This document shows positions 27,039 through 35,199 of a stretch of 64,000 nt of DNA, in pieces. Each line of letters begins with the position of its first letter. The first letter of the stretch is position 1. The notes beneath the pieces were generated by a model, which saw only the letters and a list, made by a program, of their open reading frames with translations, ran no database searches and had not been told where the DNA came from. This DNA comes from CAYSLU01 sp964431965. Its GTDB lineage: Bacteria > Verrucomicrobiota > Kiritimatiellia > CAIKKV01 > CAYSLU01. The stretch covers positions 1 through 64,000 of the forward strand of contig CAYSLU010000018.1 of assembly GCA_964431965.1 (NCBI GenBank). The letters are read 5' to 3'. The position numbers and the translations under genes are program-made.

Positions 27039-28298
27039 TTACCGCCCCAGCGTTCCGAGCGCGGCGTAGAGCGCCGCCGCGTCGGAAACGGTCTCGGCTC
27101 CGCCGGCCGCCATGCGGGCGCATCGCGCGACAGCCTCCCGGCCGGGCGTGTAGTCGCGATCTTCCACGCCGCTCAGCAGCAGCACGCGTCGCCCGGCCGC
27201 GAGGGCGCCCTCGGCGAGTTCGAGGTTGGCGACGTTGCCGGGCCCGAACGGGACGCCGCATACGACGACCACGTCGGCTGTCGCCGCGAGATCGCGGGCC
27301 CGCTGCAGGGCCTCGGGGCTCACTGGCGAGAATGGCTTTTCCGCGGCCGTCGGTATCCCCAGCGCGGTGGCCGCATCCGTGTCCGTGTCCCGCTCGTTCA
27401 GCACGCCGGCTGACACCCGGTATCCCGCGAGCGTGAGCCGGCGGAACAGCTCGACGCCGCACCCGCCACCGGCAATCACGTGAACGGCTGCGCGGTGTGT
27501 CCCGGGCGTCTCACGCAGGCGCCGGGCGGGGAGGATGCTGATGACGCCGTCGGCGGGGTCGCGCTGGACCCGCACATCGCAGTGGTACACCTGGCGGAGC
27601 CGCTCGTCGGTCAGCACGTACCCGGGCGTGCCGTCCGCGGCTATCCGGCCGTGGTCCAGGAGCAGCACCCGCCGGCAAAAGTCCGCCGTCAGATTCATGT
27701 CGTGGCTGATGAGCAGCACGGTCACCTCGTGCTCCCGGTTCAGGCGCTCCACGATCTCCATGATCTCCAGGCGGTGGTTCATGTCGAGATGCGACGTAGC
27801 CTCGTCCATGAGGATGATGCGGGGCTCCTGTGCCAGAGCCATGGCGACGATCGTGCGCTGCTTCTCCCCCCCGCTCAGCTCCGTAACCGATCGGTGCCGC
27901 ATGTCGATTACGTCGGTCTGCGCCATGGAGCGCTCGACGATGTGCCGGTCCGCGGGCGTTGGCGCGGACCACCGGCTGAGCCCGGCGGTCCGGCCGAGCA
28001 TCACAACCTCCTCGACGCTGAAGGCGACCGAGGCCTCGACCTCCTGGGGTACGACTGCGATCAGGCGGGCGCGCTCCGCGGCCGTCAGGCGCTCCGCGGC
28101 GCGGCCGAAGATTCGGACGGCGCCGGAGATGGGGCGGCACAGCCCGGTCAGCGTGCGGAACAGGGTGGTCTTGCCGGCGCCGTTCGGGCCCAGGATCCCC
28201 ACCATCTCGCCCGGCGTGATGGCGAAGCTCACCCCCTGAAGGACCGTGCGGCCCCGGTAGCCGGCTTCCACGCACTCGAACTCGACGGCTGGGGTCAT
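27039..28298 (-). CDS. BtuD/FhuC-type ABC ATPase with extra C-terminal domain
   Basis: The ATPase of an iron-siderophore/cobalamin-type importer, 419 residues. The first 255 residues form the nucleotide-binding domain: Walker A GPNGAGKTT, signature LSGGEKQR, Walker B IILMDEAT and His loop ISHDMN. Residues about 265-419 add a Rossmann-like domain starting 'HVIAGGGCGVELFRRL' and containing VVVCGVPFGPGN, an extension I recall from some cobalamin/iron ABC ATPases but with no known function. The ATG at 28298 overlaps the permease stop (TCAT on the + strand). It is the last gene of a four-gene - strand operon. Confidence 0.9.
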   Translation of the reverse strand: MTPAVEFECVEAGYRGRTVLQGVSFAITPGEMVGILGPNGAGKTTLFRTLTGLCRPISGAVRIFGRAAERLTAAERARLIAVVPQEVEASVAFSVEEVVMLGRTAGLSRWSAPTPADRHIVERSMAQTDVIDMRHRSVTELSGGEKQRTIVAMALAQEPRIILMDEATSHLDMNHRLEIMEIVERLNREHEVTVLLISHDMNLTADFCRRVLLLDHGRIAADGTPGYVLTDERLRQVYHCDVRVQRDPADGVISILPARRLRETPGTHRAAVHVIAGGGCGVELFRRLTLAGYRVSAGVLNERDTDTDAATALGIPTAAEKPFSPVSPEALQRARDLAATADVVVVCGVPFGPGNVANLELAEGALAAGRRVLLLSGVEDRDYTPGREAVARCARMAAGGAETVSDAAALYAALGTLGR

Positions 28299-29296
28299 TC
28301 CATCCACCCCTGCTGGCGGCGCGCCCGGAGGATGGCGAGGAAGAAGGGCCCCCCGAGGAGGGCCGTCACCACGCCAACCGGGATCTCGCGGGGCGCCAGG
28401 ACGGTTCGAGCGGCGGCGTCGCACACGGCGAGGAAGAGCCCGCCGGCCAGCCCCGAGGCGGGGATCAGCCGCCGGTGATCCGCTCCGAAGAGGCTCCGGC
28501 ACACGTGGGGGACGATGAGTCCGACGAATCCGATGATCCCGGACATCGACACGGCCGTCGCCGTGATCAGGGTGGCCAGCACGAGGCCCGCCCCGATGGT
28601 GAAGGCCGTCCGAACCCCCACGTGGTGGGCCATCTCCTGGCCGAGCGCCAGGGCGTTCAGCTCCGGCGCCAGCAGCCAGGCGCCGGCGCAGCCGGCCAGG
28701 ATCATGACCGCGCCGGTCGCCAGGAGGCGGCCCGATGACACCTCCAGGTCTCCGAGCATCCACCAGAGCACGCTGTGCATCCCCTCGCGTGTTGCGACGG
28801 AGATGAGAAACATGAGCAGGCTGGAGCAGACGGCGCTGACGATGACGCCGCTCAGAATCAAGCCGTACACGGAGGGAGCGCCCTGATGGGAGGCCAGCGC
28901 GTAGACGATGATCAACGTGACGATGGCGCAGATGAAGGCGCCGATCGGAACGCTAGCCGCGCTGATAGCGCCGGCCCCTGTGAGGATCGTGAGTCCGGCT
29001 CCGAGCCCGGCGCCGCTGCTGACTCCGAGCACGTACGGTTCGGCGAGAGGATTGCGCAAGATGCCTTGGAACGCCGCTCCCGATACCGCCAGCGCCATGC
29101 CGATCAGGAACCCGGCGCCCACGCGGCTGAGGCGAAGCGTCAGAACGGCGCGGCCCATCGGATCATGCCAGTCCGGCAGGCCCAGTGCGGACGGGCCCAG
29201 GAGCAGGCACAGCGCCAGAACCACCGGCGTCGAGAGGACCAGCCCGGCAAACAGGGCAGAGCGACTGGGCTTGATGAGGGACACGGAGCGCAACAT
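28295..29296 (-). CDS. BtuC/FecCD-family ABC permease
   Basis: A 333-residue membrane permease of the BtuC/FecCD family with about ten helices and family blocks 'GAAFQGILRNPLAEPYVLGV' and 'SGIIGFVGLIVPHVCR'. It would form the channel for a corrinoid or iron chelate delivered by the binding protein encoded just upstream on the same strand. The start ATG at 29296 is chosen because translation further upstream loses hydrophobic character. It is 53 nt from the binding-protein gene. The substrate cannot be read from the sequence; no cobalamin riboswitch is seen. Confidence 0.92.
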   Translation of the reverse strand: MLRSVSLIKPSRSALFAGLVLSTPVVLALCLLLGPSALGLPDWHDPMGRAVLTLRLSRVGAGFLIGMALAVSGAAFQGILRNPLAEPYVLGVSSGAGLGAGLTILTGAGAISAASVPIGAFICAIVTLIIVYALASHQGAPSVYGLILSGVIVSAVCSSLLMFLISVATREGMHSVLWWMLGDLEVSSGRLLATGAVMILAGCAGAWLLAPELNALALGQEMAHHVGVRTAFTIGAGLVLATLITATAVSMSGIIGFVGLIVPHVCRSLFGADHRRLIPASGLAGGLFLAVCDAAARTVLAPREIPVGVVTALLGGPFFLAILRARRQQGWME

Positions 29297-29349
29297 AGGG
29301 GAATGAAGCCCCTGCTTCAATGGAATACTCGCGGTCGCGCCTCTTCCCC

Positions 29350-30222
29350 TCAGGGGGGCGGCTGGACGATGCAGCGGCGGAGCGCCTCGATGCTGCTGAG
29401 CACGCGCGGGCCCGGGCGGAGGATCATGCTGTTGTCGAATCCGTCGTACACCCGCCCGGAGCGAACGGCTGCCACGGTGCTCCATCCCTGGCGGCTGGCC
29501 ACTTGCTGATGGGGCGTTCCCTGCTGGGCCATGTACAGGCACAGGATGACGTCGGGGTTGCGCGACACCACCCACTCGGACGAGACCGCGTAGTACTCGG
29601 TTTCCACGTCGTCGCCGACGTTCCGCCCGCCCGCGAGCCGGATCAGCTCGGACAGGAAGGACCCGCGTCCGGCCGTCATCACGGGATCGCCCCAGATTTC
29701 GACAAGCACGGTCGGCCCGTTGGTTCGAGCGGCGGCCTCGGCCCGCAGCGTCGCGATCTGGCGCCGCATGGGGCCGGCCAGCGCCTCCGCCTCGGGGGCC
29801 CGGCCCACGAGGCGGCCGACCGCCAGGATGGCGTCCGGTATTTCATTCAGGTTCGAGCAGGGGATGTGCGCCCGCCGCAGTCCGGCTGCCGCCATCTTCC
29901 GGGCGATGGATTCATCGGACAGCGAGACGTCCAGAATGACGTCCGGCCGGGCCGCCAGCAGCAGCTCCATGGACGGCTCGCCGAAGCCCCCGATCGCCGC
30001 GATGCGGGCTACCTCGTCCCGAGGGTAGTCGCACGCCGTGGTGCGGCCCACGAGGTGCTGGCCCGCCCCGATCGCAAAGACGATCTCCGTGAGGTTGGGA
30101 GCCAGGCTGATGACGCGGGGCGAGGGGCTCGCATCGGGCTCGGGCGACCGACCGCGGCAGCCGGCTGCGGCCAGGGGGAGCACGAGGCAAAGCGCGATGC
30201 GCCGGAGCGTGAATGCGATCAT
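29350..30222 (-). CDS. BtuF/FepB-family substrate-binding lipoprotein
   Basis: A 290-residue periplasmic binding protein with a lipoprotein signal (LAAAGC near residue 21). It has the helical-backbone family pattern 'VISLAPNLTEIVFAIGAG', then 'CDYPRDEVARIAAIGGFGEP' and 'RPDVILDVSLS'. The YP-type region resembles corrinoid/BtuF-like proteins more than catechol-siderophore binders, but the substrate is not certain. Its start overlaps the stop of the upstream unknown gene by 4 nt, so the order is unknown protein, binding protein, permease, ATPase. Confidence 0.9.
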   Translation of the reverse strand: MIAFTLRRIALCLVLPLAAAGCRGRSPEPDASPSPRVISLAPNLTEIVFAIGAGQHLVGRTTACDYPRDEVARIAAIGGFGEPSMELLLAARPDVILDVSLSDESIARKMAAAGLRRAHIPCSNLNEIPDAILAVGRLVGRAPEAEALAGPMRRQIATLRAEAAARTNGPTVLVEIWGDPVMTAGRGSFLSELIRLAGGRNVGDDVETEYYAVSSEWVVSRNPDVILCLYMAQQGTPHQQVASRQGWSTVAAVRSGRVYDGFDNSMILRPGPRVLSSIEALRRCIVQPPP

Positions 30223-30848
30223 GAGCGGCCCCTCGCCATGAAGAACACTACGACCAGGACCAGGACCACATAGAGGGATGCCTTGAATGCCATGGCGTGC
30301 GCGTCGGCGGTCGAACGGGGGTTGCCCGACTCGTCGAGCTGAGTCAGCATGGACTTGAGGATGGCGCGGGCTTCGGACTCGCGCCGCGCCTGGCTCTTGA
30401 CGGACACGCGGATGGGATCCGGCCTCAGCGGGATGTCGACGATATGCATGAGGAAGTTGGTCCCGTTGGTCAGGCTTTGGGCACAGAGAACCTCCAGGTC
30501 GGCGTCGTTCCACCGCTCGGAGTAGATGCGCACCACGTTCAGGTTGTTGCTCAGGATCTGCTGCCACGTGGGGGGGCGGCGGCTTGGGGAGTCGGGCGGT
30601 TCGCCCGGCGACGGGAGCGTCTCGATGTCGATCCCGATCTCGCCCTGTTCGTCCCGGCGGACCATGGTGCGGACCTCCTGGGGGTCGGCGTTGGTACCGT
30701 TCACCACCTCTTCGAATCCCTTCGGGGCTTCGAGGGCTGCTCCGGAGCTGTTCTTTGGGATGGGAATGGCGAGAGCCGGTCCCGAAGCCAGAAGCAGCAG
30801 GACCACGCCCGCCGCCTGCCGCAGGACGCTGACCGGTAAGGGGCGCAT
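30219..30848 (-). CDS. Unknown exported protein with C-terminal membrane helix, head of the BtuFCD-type operon
   Basis: A protein of about 209 residues that I do not recognise. It has an N-terminal export signal (residues about 5-27, ending ALA), a Pro/Ser/Arg-rich middle, a segment with 'QILSNNLNVVRIYSERWND', and a hydrophobic C-terminal helix (about 187-205) followed by a basic end. This predicts a protein held in the inner membrane with its body outside. It overlaps the binding-protein gene by 4 nt and so is likely to work with the importer. The ATG at 30848 was chosen; an in-frame start near 30917 would add an unlikely leader. Confidence 0.65.
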   Translation of the reverse strand: MRPLPVSVLRQAAGVVLLLLASGPALAIPIPKNSSGAALEAPKGFEEVVNGTNADPQEVRTMVRRDEQGEIGIDIETLPSPGEPPDSPSRRPPTWQQILSNNLNVVRIYSERWNDADLEVLCAQSLTNGTNFLMHIVDIPLRPDPIRVSVKSQARRESEARAILKSMLTQLDESGNPRSTADAHAMAFKASLYVVLVLVVVFFMARGRS

Positions 30849-30855
30849 GGGCGGG

Positions 30856-30861
30856 ATTATA
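30856..30861 (-). promoter_or_regulatory. Possible -10 box (TATAAT) very close to the operon start
   Basis: On the - strand TATAAT lies at 30861-30856, only 7 nt before the ATG at 30848, in the 114-nt space shared with the divergent exporter operon. If used, the transcript would start near or at the ATG and be leaderless. No good -35 box is visible at 16-19 nt. On the + strand TACTAT (30922-30927) could serve the exporter genes. Confidence 0.25.
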
Positions 30862-30962
30862 TACGGGTCGGGGGCGATAGCGGGAACGAAATAGTCGTTC
30901 CTCGCGAACTGCGTCATGGACTACTATGCGAGCTATGCGGTAGGCAGGAGGAGCAACAAGCC

Positions 30963-31925
30963 ATGAAGCGATGGATCGTGTGGCTGGGCGTGGTCGCCGC
31001 GTGCGGGGGGGGGTGCCGGCTGGGGGCAGATCGGCCGGATGGGTCCGGCACGATCGAATGCACGCAGGTGCAGCTGGCGCCGAGTATCGCCGGCCGGATC
31101 GTGGAACTGGCCCCGGACGAGGGCGCTTCGGTTCGGCGGGGGCAGGTGGTCGCGCGCCTCGATCCGGCGGACTACGTCCTGCGGCGTGACGAGGTGCGGG
31201 CGGCCCTTGGTCAGGCGCAGGCGCAGCTGGATCTTCTGCGGGCCGGAAGCCGTGAAGAGGACACTCAGCGCGCGCGCGAGCAGGTGCGCGAGGCCCGAGC
31301 CGTTCAGGATGCGGCCGACGCCGACCTCGAGCGCGTCCGCCGCGTCTTCGAGCGGCAGAGCGCCACCCGGAAGCAGATGGACGATGCGCGGACGGGAGCA
31401 GAGCGGGCGGCCGCCGTCCGGGCCGCCGCGGAGCAGAATCTCAGCCGGATGCTGAAGGGAAGCCGTCCCGAGGAGATCCGAGCCGCCGAGGCCGCCGTCG
31501 AACTCGCCAAAGCCCGGCTGGCGGCCGCCGAGAAGTCGATCGCCGACTGCACCGTCCTGGCGCCGCTCGACGGAGTGGTGACGACGAAGAGTCGCGAGGT
31601 CGGCGAGTGGGTGGGCTCCGGCGGCGTCCTGCTCACGATTTCGCGGATGGACGAGGTCTGGCTGTCCGTCTACATCCCGGAGCCGCGCCTCGCGGGGGTC
31701 ACGCTCGGCCAGGCCGCGCAGGTCCGTCCGGACGGCCTGGATCGGGTGCTCACCGGGACGGTCACGTACGTCTCTTCCGAGGCTGAGTTTACGCCGCGCA
31801 ACGTCCAGACGGCCGACGAGCGAGCCAAGCTCGTGTATCGCGTCAAGATCACGCTCGCCAACCCGGACGGCACGCTCAAGCCCGGCATGCCGGCGGACGG
31901 GTTTCTGAGGCGCGCCGGCCGGTGA
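30963..31925 (+). CDS. HlyD/YbhG-type periplasmic adaptor lipoprotein
   Basis: A membrane-fusion adaptor of 320 residues for an ABC exporter. The N-terminus has a lipoprotein-like signal ending GGGC. It then has a first biotinyl-lipoyl half ('LAPSIAGRIVELAPDEGASV'), a long coiled-coil hairpin (about residues 75-185), the second lipoyl half ('VLAPLDGVVTTKSREVGEWV') and a beta-barrel domain. AGGAGG sits 9-10 nt before the ATG. It is the first gene of a six-gene operon with two ABC ATPases, a TolC-like protein and two permeases, matching the YbhG/YbhFSR layout. Confidence 0.92.
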   Translation: MKRWIVWLGVVAACGGGCRLGADRPDGSGTIECTQVQLAPSIAGRIVELAPDEGASVRRGQVVARLDPADYVLRRDEVRAALGQAQAQLDLLRAGSREEDTQRAREQVREARAVQDAADADLERVRRVFERQSATRKQMDDARTGAERAAAVRAAAEQNLSRMLKGSRPEEIRAAEAAVELAKARLAAAEKSIADCTVLAPLDGVVTTKSREVGEWVGSGGVLLTISRMDEVWLSVYIPEPRLAGVTLGQAAQVRPDGLDRVLTGTVTYVSSEAEFTPRNVQTADERAKLVYRVKITLANPDGTLKPGMPADGFLRRAGR

Positions 31926-31953
31926 GCGGCCGGCCTGTCGGTCCGAGGTGACC

Positions 31954-32889
31954 ATGAACGACCGGCCCGAGACGGAGGCGATTCAGGCGCGCGGGATCCG
32001 GCGCACGTTCGGCGCTATCGAGGCGCTGGCCGGGCTGGATCTCGATATCCGGCGCGGCGAGATGTTCGGCCTCGTCGGGCCGGACGGCGCCGGGAAGAGC
32101 ACCGCCATCCGATTGCTGTGCGGGATTCTCAGGCCCAGCGCCGGGAGCGGGCGGGTGCTGGGGTTCGACCTCGTCCGGGAGTCGGAAGCCATCAAGCGGC
32201 GCATCGGATACCTGTCTCAGGAGTTCACGCTGTACGGCGATCTGACGGTCGATGAGAACATCGAGTTCTTTGCGCGGATTCACGGCGTGCTCGGGTATGC
32301 CCTGCGACGGGACGAACTGCTGGCGTTCACCCGGCTGACGCCGTTCCGGACGCGGCTGGCCCAGTCCCTCTCCGGAGGGATGAAGAAGAAGCTCGCCCTG
32401 GCCTGCACCCTGATCCACACGCCGGAGCTGATCTTCCTGGACGAGCCGTCCACCGGCGTGGATCCGGTCTCCCGGGGCGAGTTCTGGAACATCCTCAGCG
32501 GCATTCTCGAGCAGGGCGTGACGATCATGATGACGACGCCGTACCTGGACGAGGCGGACCGCTGTACGCGGGTCGGGCTGATGCATCGCGGCCGCATCGT
32601 CCGGTGCGGCACACCGGCCGAGGTGAAAGCGTCGCTGCCGGGGAAGGTGTACCGCATCGAATGCGCCAATCCGTCCGCCGTCGCGCGGGCGCTGAGGGCG
32701 CGTCTGCCGGCGGTTCGCAGCGTGGTCTACGGCGGGCACCTGGACTTCTGGGCTCCGGACGGCGAGGCGGGGCGGCAGGCGGCGGTCCAAGCGCTGGCGG
32801 CGTCCGGCTTGGGCCCGGTCGCAACCCGGCCGATCCCGCCGTCGATGGAGGATGTGTTCGTGGCGCTCCTGGGGGGAGAATCGGCATGA
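31954..32889 (+). CDS. ABC-2 exporter ATPase 1 (YbhF N-half-like, His loop changed)
   Basis: A 311-residue ATP-binding subunit with Walker A GPDGAGKST, signature LSGGMKKKL and Walker B 'LIFLDEPSTGVDP'. The His-loop histidine is replaced by Pro196 (TTPYLDEAD). The partner ATPase has a normal His loop but an altered signature. In E. coli the two halves are joined in YbhF; here they are two genes separated by the TolC-like gene. The ATG at 31954 follows GAGGTG; a GTG at 31948 is possible. The stop overlaps the next start (ATGA). Confidence 0.93.
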   Translation: MNDRPETEAIQARGIRRTFGAIEALAGLDLDIRRGEMFGLVGPDGAGKSTAIRLLCGILRPSAGSGRVLGFDLVRESEAIKRRIGYLSQEFTLYGDLTVDENIEFFARIHGVLGYALRRDELLAFTRLTPFRTRLAQSLSGGMKKKLALACTLIHTPELIFLDEPSTGVDPVSRGEFWNILSGILEQGVTIMMTTPYLDEADRCTRVGLMHRGRIVRCGTPAEVKASLPGKVYRIECANPSAVARALRARLPAVRSVVYGGHLDFWAPDGEAGRQAAVQALAASGLGPVATRPIPPSMEDVFVALLGGESA

Positions 32890-34238
32890 CGATAGCGAAT
32901 GCACTCGGATCGCAGGGCGGTTTGCGGCAGCCGGCGGCCGCTTTCGCCGCCGCCCTCTGGCTTGCGACGGCCGGCGCGGCGACGGCCCAGGGCGGCGGCC
33001 GGGTGATCACTCCGGATGGCGTTGTCAGCTCGGCGGTCGCGTACAGCCGGAGCATCGGCGCGTCTGAGCAGGATATCCGGGTTTGGGAGGCCCGGGTCCG
33101 GCAGGCCGACGCGCTCGGCCGGCCGGCGTTGGACGCTCGCGTCCACGCCGCCCGGTACGAGGGGCTTGAAGCGGTCTCTCTGGGGCCCGGCCTGACGATC
33201 GAGGAGATTCCCGGCCGCTACGGAGCGTCCGTGGGCGTGAGCCAACCGCTGTATACCGGCGGCCGAGTGGCCAGCCAGCGGGACGGCGCCCGCCTGCAGC
33301 GCGCGGCGGCCGAACGGTCGCGCGAGGAGGTCGTCTCCGCCGCCGTCCGTGCGGCACTGGTGGCGTACTGGTCCTGGTCGAAATCCGCCGCCGCGGAGCA
33401 GTCTCTCGGCAGCGCCGTGCGACGCATGGAGGCGCACGCGGCGGATATGCGGAACCTGCACGAGGCCGGCCTGGCGACGGACAACGATCAGCTGGCGGCA
33501 GAGGTGCTGCTGGAGCAGACGCGGCTCAAGCTCCAGGCGGCGGAGAGCGCAGTTCAGGCCGGCCGGGCCCGCATCGCGCATATCTCCGGGTGGATGCCGG
33601 GTCCCGAAGATCGTCCGCTGGAGGCGCCGGCCGCCGCCGGGCCGGTGCCCGAGGAGCGGGCGCTGGTCGAGCAGGCATGCAGCAACCGGCCGGCGATCGC
33701 GGCGCGGGAACTCGCGGTGCGGTCTGCCGCGGCCGCGGTGCGCGCAGCGCGGGCCGACCGCCGCCCGCAGGTCGCGCTGGCGGCGCGATACGAGGAGGGG
33801 CGGCCGAACGCGATGTTCTTTCCGCCCGAGGACCGGTGGGATCGCGACGCATTCGCCGGCGTGACCGCGGCGTGGAGCCTTTGGGACGCCGGCCTGACGC
33901 AGGGCCGCGTCGCCGAGGCCGTCGCCCGCCAGGAACAGGCGCGCCTGCTCCTGCTCCAGGCCCGCGATGACGTGACCCTGGAGGTGCGCGAGGCGCGCAT
34001 CGCCGCGGCCGATGCCGCCAATCGGCTGCGCGTCGCCGCGCGCGCCGAGGCCAGCGCGCGGCGGAACCTTGAGTCCGCGACCGATCTCTGGAAGAGCGGC
34101 CTGGCCCGGCACTCGGATGTGCTCGATGCCGAGAGCCGGCTGACCGACACGCAGTATCAGGTGGTGGCGGCCCGGGCCGATATTGCGATCGCGTGGGCGG
34201 ACCTTCAGCATGCGACGGGGTCCCTTCCGATTCCATGA
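32886..34238 (+). CDS. TolC-family outer-membrane channel protein
   Basis: A 450-residue outer-membrane factor with an export signal (ending about residue 35, ATAQ), two TolC repeats of long amphipathic helices rich in Ala/Glu/Arg, and short beta-barrel segments such as 'YGASVGVSQPLYTGGRVASQ' and 'FAGVTAAWSLWDAGLTQGRV'. It would extend the adaptor and permeases of the same operon to the cell surface. Placement between the two ATPase genes is unusual. It overlaps the first ATPase gene by 4 nt and ends 16 nt before the second. Confidence 0.9.
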   Translation: MTIANALGSQGGLRQPAAAFAAALWLATAGAATAQGGGRVITPDGVVSSAVAYSRSIGASEQDIRVWEARVRQADALGRPALDARVHAARYEGLEAVSLGPGLTIEEIPGRYGASVGVSQPLYTGGRVASQRDGARLQRAAAERSREEVVSAAVRAALVAYWSWSKSAAAEQSLGSAVRRMEAHAADMRNLHEAGLATDNDQLAAEVLLEQTRLKLQAAESAVQAGRARIAHISGWMPGPEDRPLEAPAAAGPVPEERALVEQACSNRPAIAARELAVRSAAAAVRAARADRRPQVALAARYEEGRPNAMFFPPEDRWDRDAFAGVTAAWSLWDAGLTQGRVAEAVARQEQARLLLLQARDDVTLEVREARIAAADAANRLRVAARAEASARRNLESATDLWKSGLARHSDVLDAESRLTDTQYQVVAARADIAIAWADLQHATGSLPIP

Positions 34239-34254
34239 GGGAGCGCTGCAGACG

Positions 34255-35199
34255 ATGCCGGATCCGGCGGACACGACCGATGTGATCGAGGCGCAGGGCC
34301 TGACCAAGGTCTTCGGTTCGTTCACGGCCGTCGACCGGCTGAGCTTCACCGTCCGGCGCGGGGAGGTGTTCGGCTTCCTTGGCCCCAACGGCGCGGGCAA
34401 GTCCACGACCATCCGGATGCTCTGCGGCTTGCTGTCGGCGACGGGCGGCGTCGGCCGGGTTGGGGGGCGCGACATCAATCGGGAGCCGGAGCGCGTCCGC
34501 GAGATCATCGGGTACATGTCGCAGCGCTTCAGTTTGTATCGCGACCTGACCGTGCGCGAGAACATCCGGTTCTTCGGCGGCGTGTACGGGCTGGGCGGCG
34601 AGCGCCTGCGCCGCCGCGGGGCGGCTGTGATGGAGATGGCGGGGCTGCACGGGTTCGAGGATCAGCTCACGGGCCGCCTCTCGGGAGCCCATCAGCAGCG
34701 CCTGGCGCTGGGCTGCGCGATCCTGCACGAGCCGCCGGTCCTGTTTCTGGACGAGCCGACCAGCGGCGTGGATCCCATTTCGCGGCGCCTGTTCTGGGAC
34801 CTGATCCAGGACATGGCCGCCAACGGCGTGACGGTCCTGGTGACCACGCACTTCATGGATGAGGCGGAGTTCTGCCACCGGCTCGGGCTGATCAGCGCCG
34901 GCCGCCTGGTGGCGCTCGACACGCCGCGGAACCTGCGCGAGCACCGGGTCGAGGAGGATGTGTTCGAGGTTGATGCCCCGTCGCTGCGCGGGGCCGCGGA
35001 GGCGGCGGATGGCATTGACGGCGTCGTCGCGCGCACGTTCTACGGATCCAGCCTGCACGTGTTCGCGCGCCGGGGCGTGCTCACGGCCGACGCGCTGGCG
35101 ACGGCGCTCGCGGGGCGCGGCGTCTCGCCCCGCTCCGTCCGGACGGCGCCGATGTCGCTGGAGGACGCATTCGTGCGCCTGGTGGAGCGGAAGGAATGA
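34255..35199 (+). CDS. ABC-2 exporter ATPase 2 (YbhF C-half-like, altered signature)
   Basis: A 314-residue ATP-binding subunit with Walker A GPNGAGKST, Walker B 'VLFLDEPTSGVDP' and a normal His loop (THFMDEA, His199). The signature reads LSGAHQQR, with Ala145 in place of the second Gly. Together with ATPase 1 it predicts one canonical and one weakened ATP site. The ATG at 34255 lies 16 nt after the TolC-like stop, and the stop overlaps the first permease start. Confidence 0.93.
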   Translation: MPDPADTTDVIEAQGLTKVFGSFTAVDRLSFTVRRGEVFGFLGPNGAGKSTTIRMLCGLLSATGGVGRVGGRDINREPERVREIIGYMSQRFSLYRDLTVRENIRFFGGVYGLGGERLRRRGAAVMEMAGLHGFEDQLTGRLSGAHQQRLALGCAILHEPPVLFLDEPTSGVDPISRRLFWDLIQDMAANGVTVLVTTHFMDEAEFCHRLGLISAGRLVALDTPRNLREHRVEEDVFEVDAPSLRGAAEAADGIDGVVARTFYGSSLHVFARRGVLTADALATALAGRGVSPRSVRTAPMSLEDAFVRLVERKE

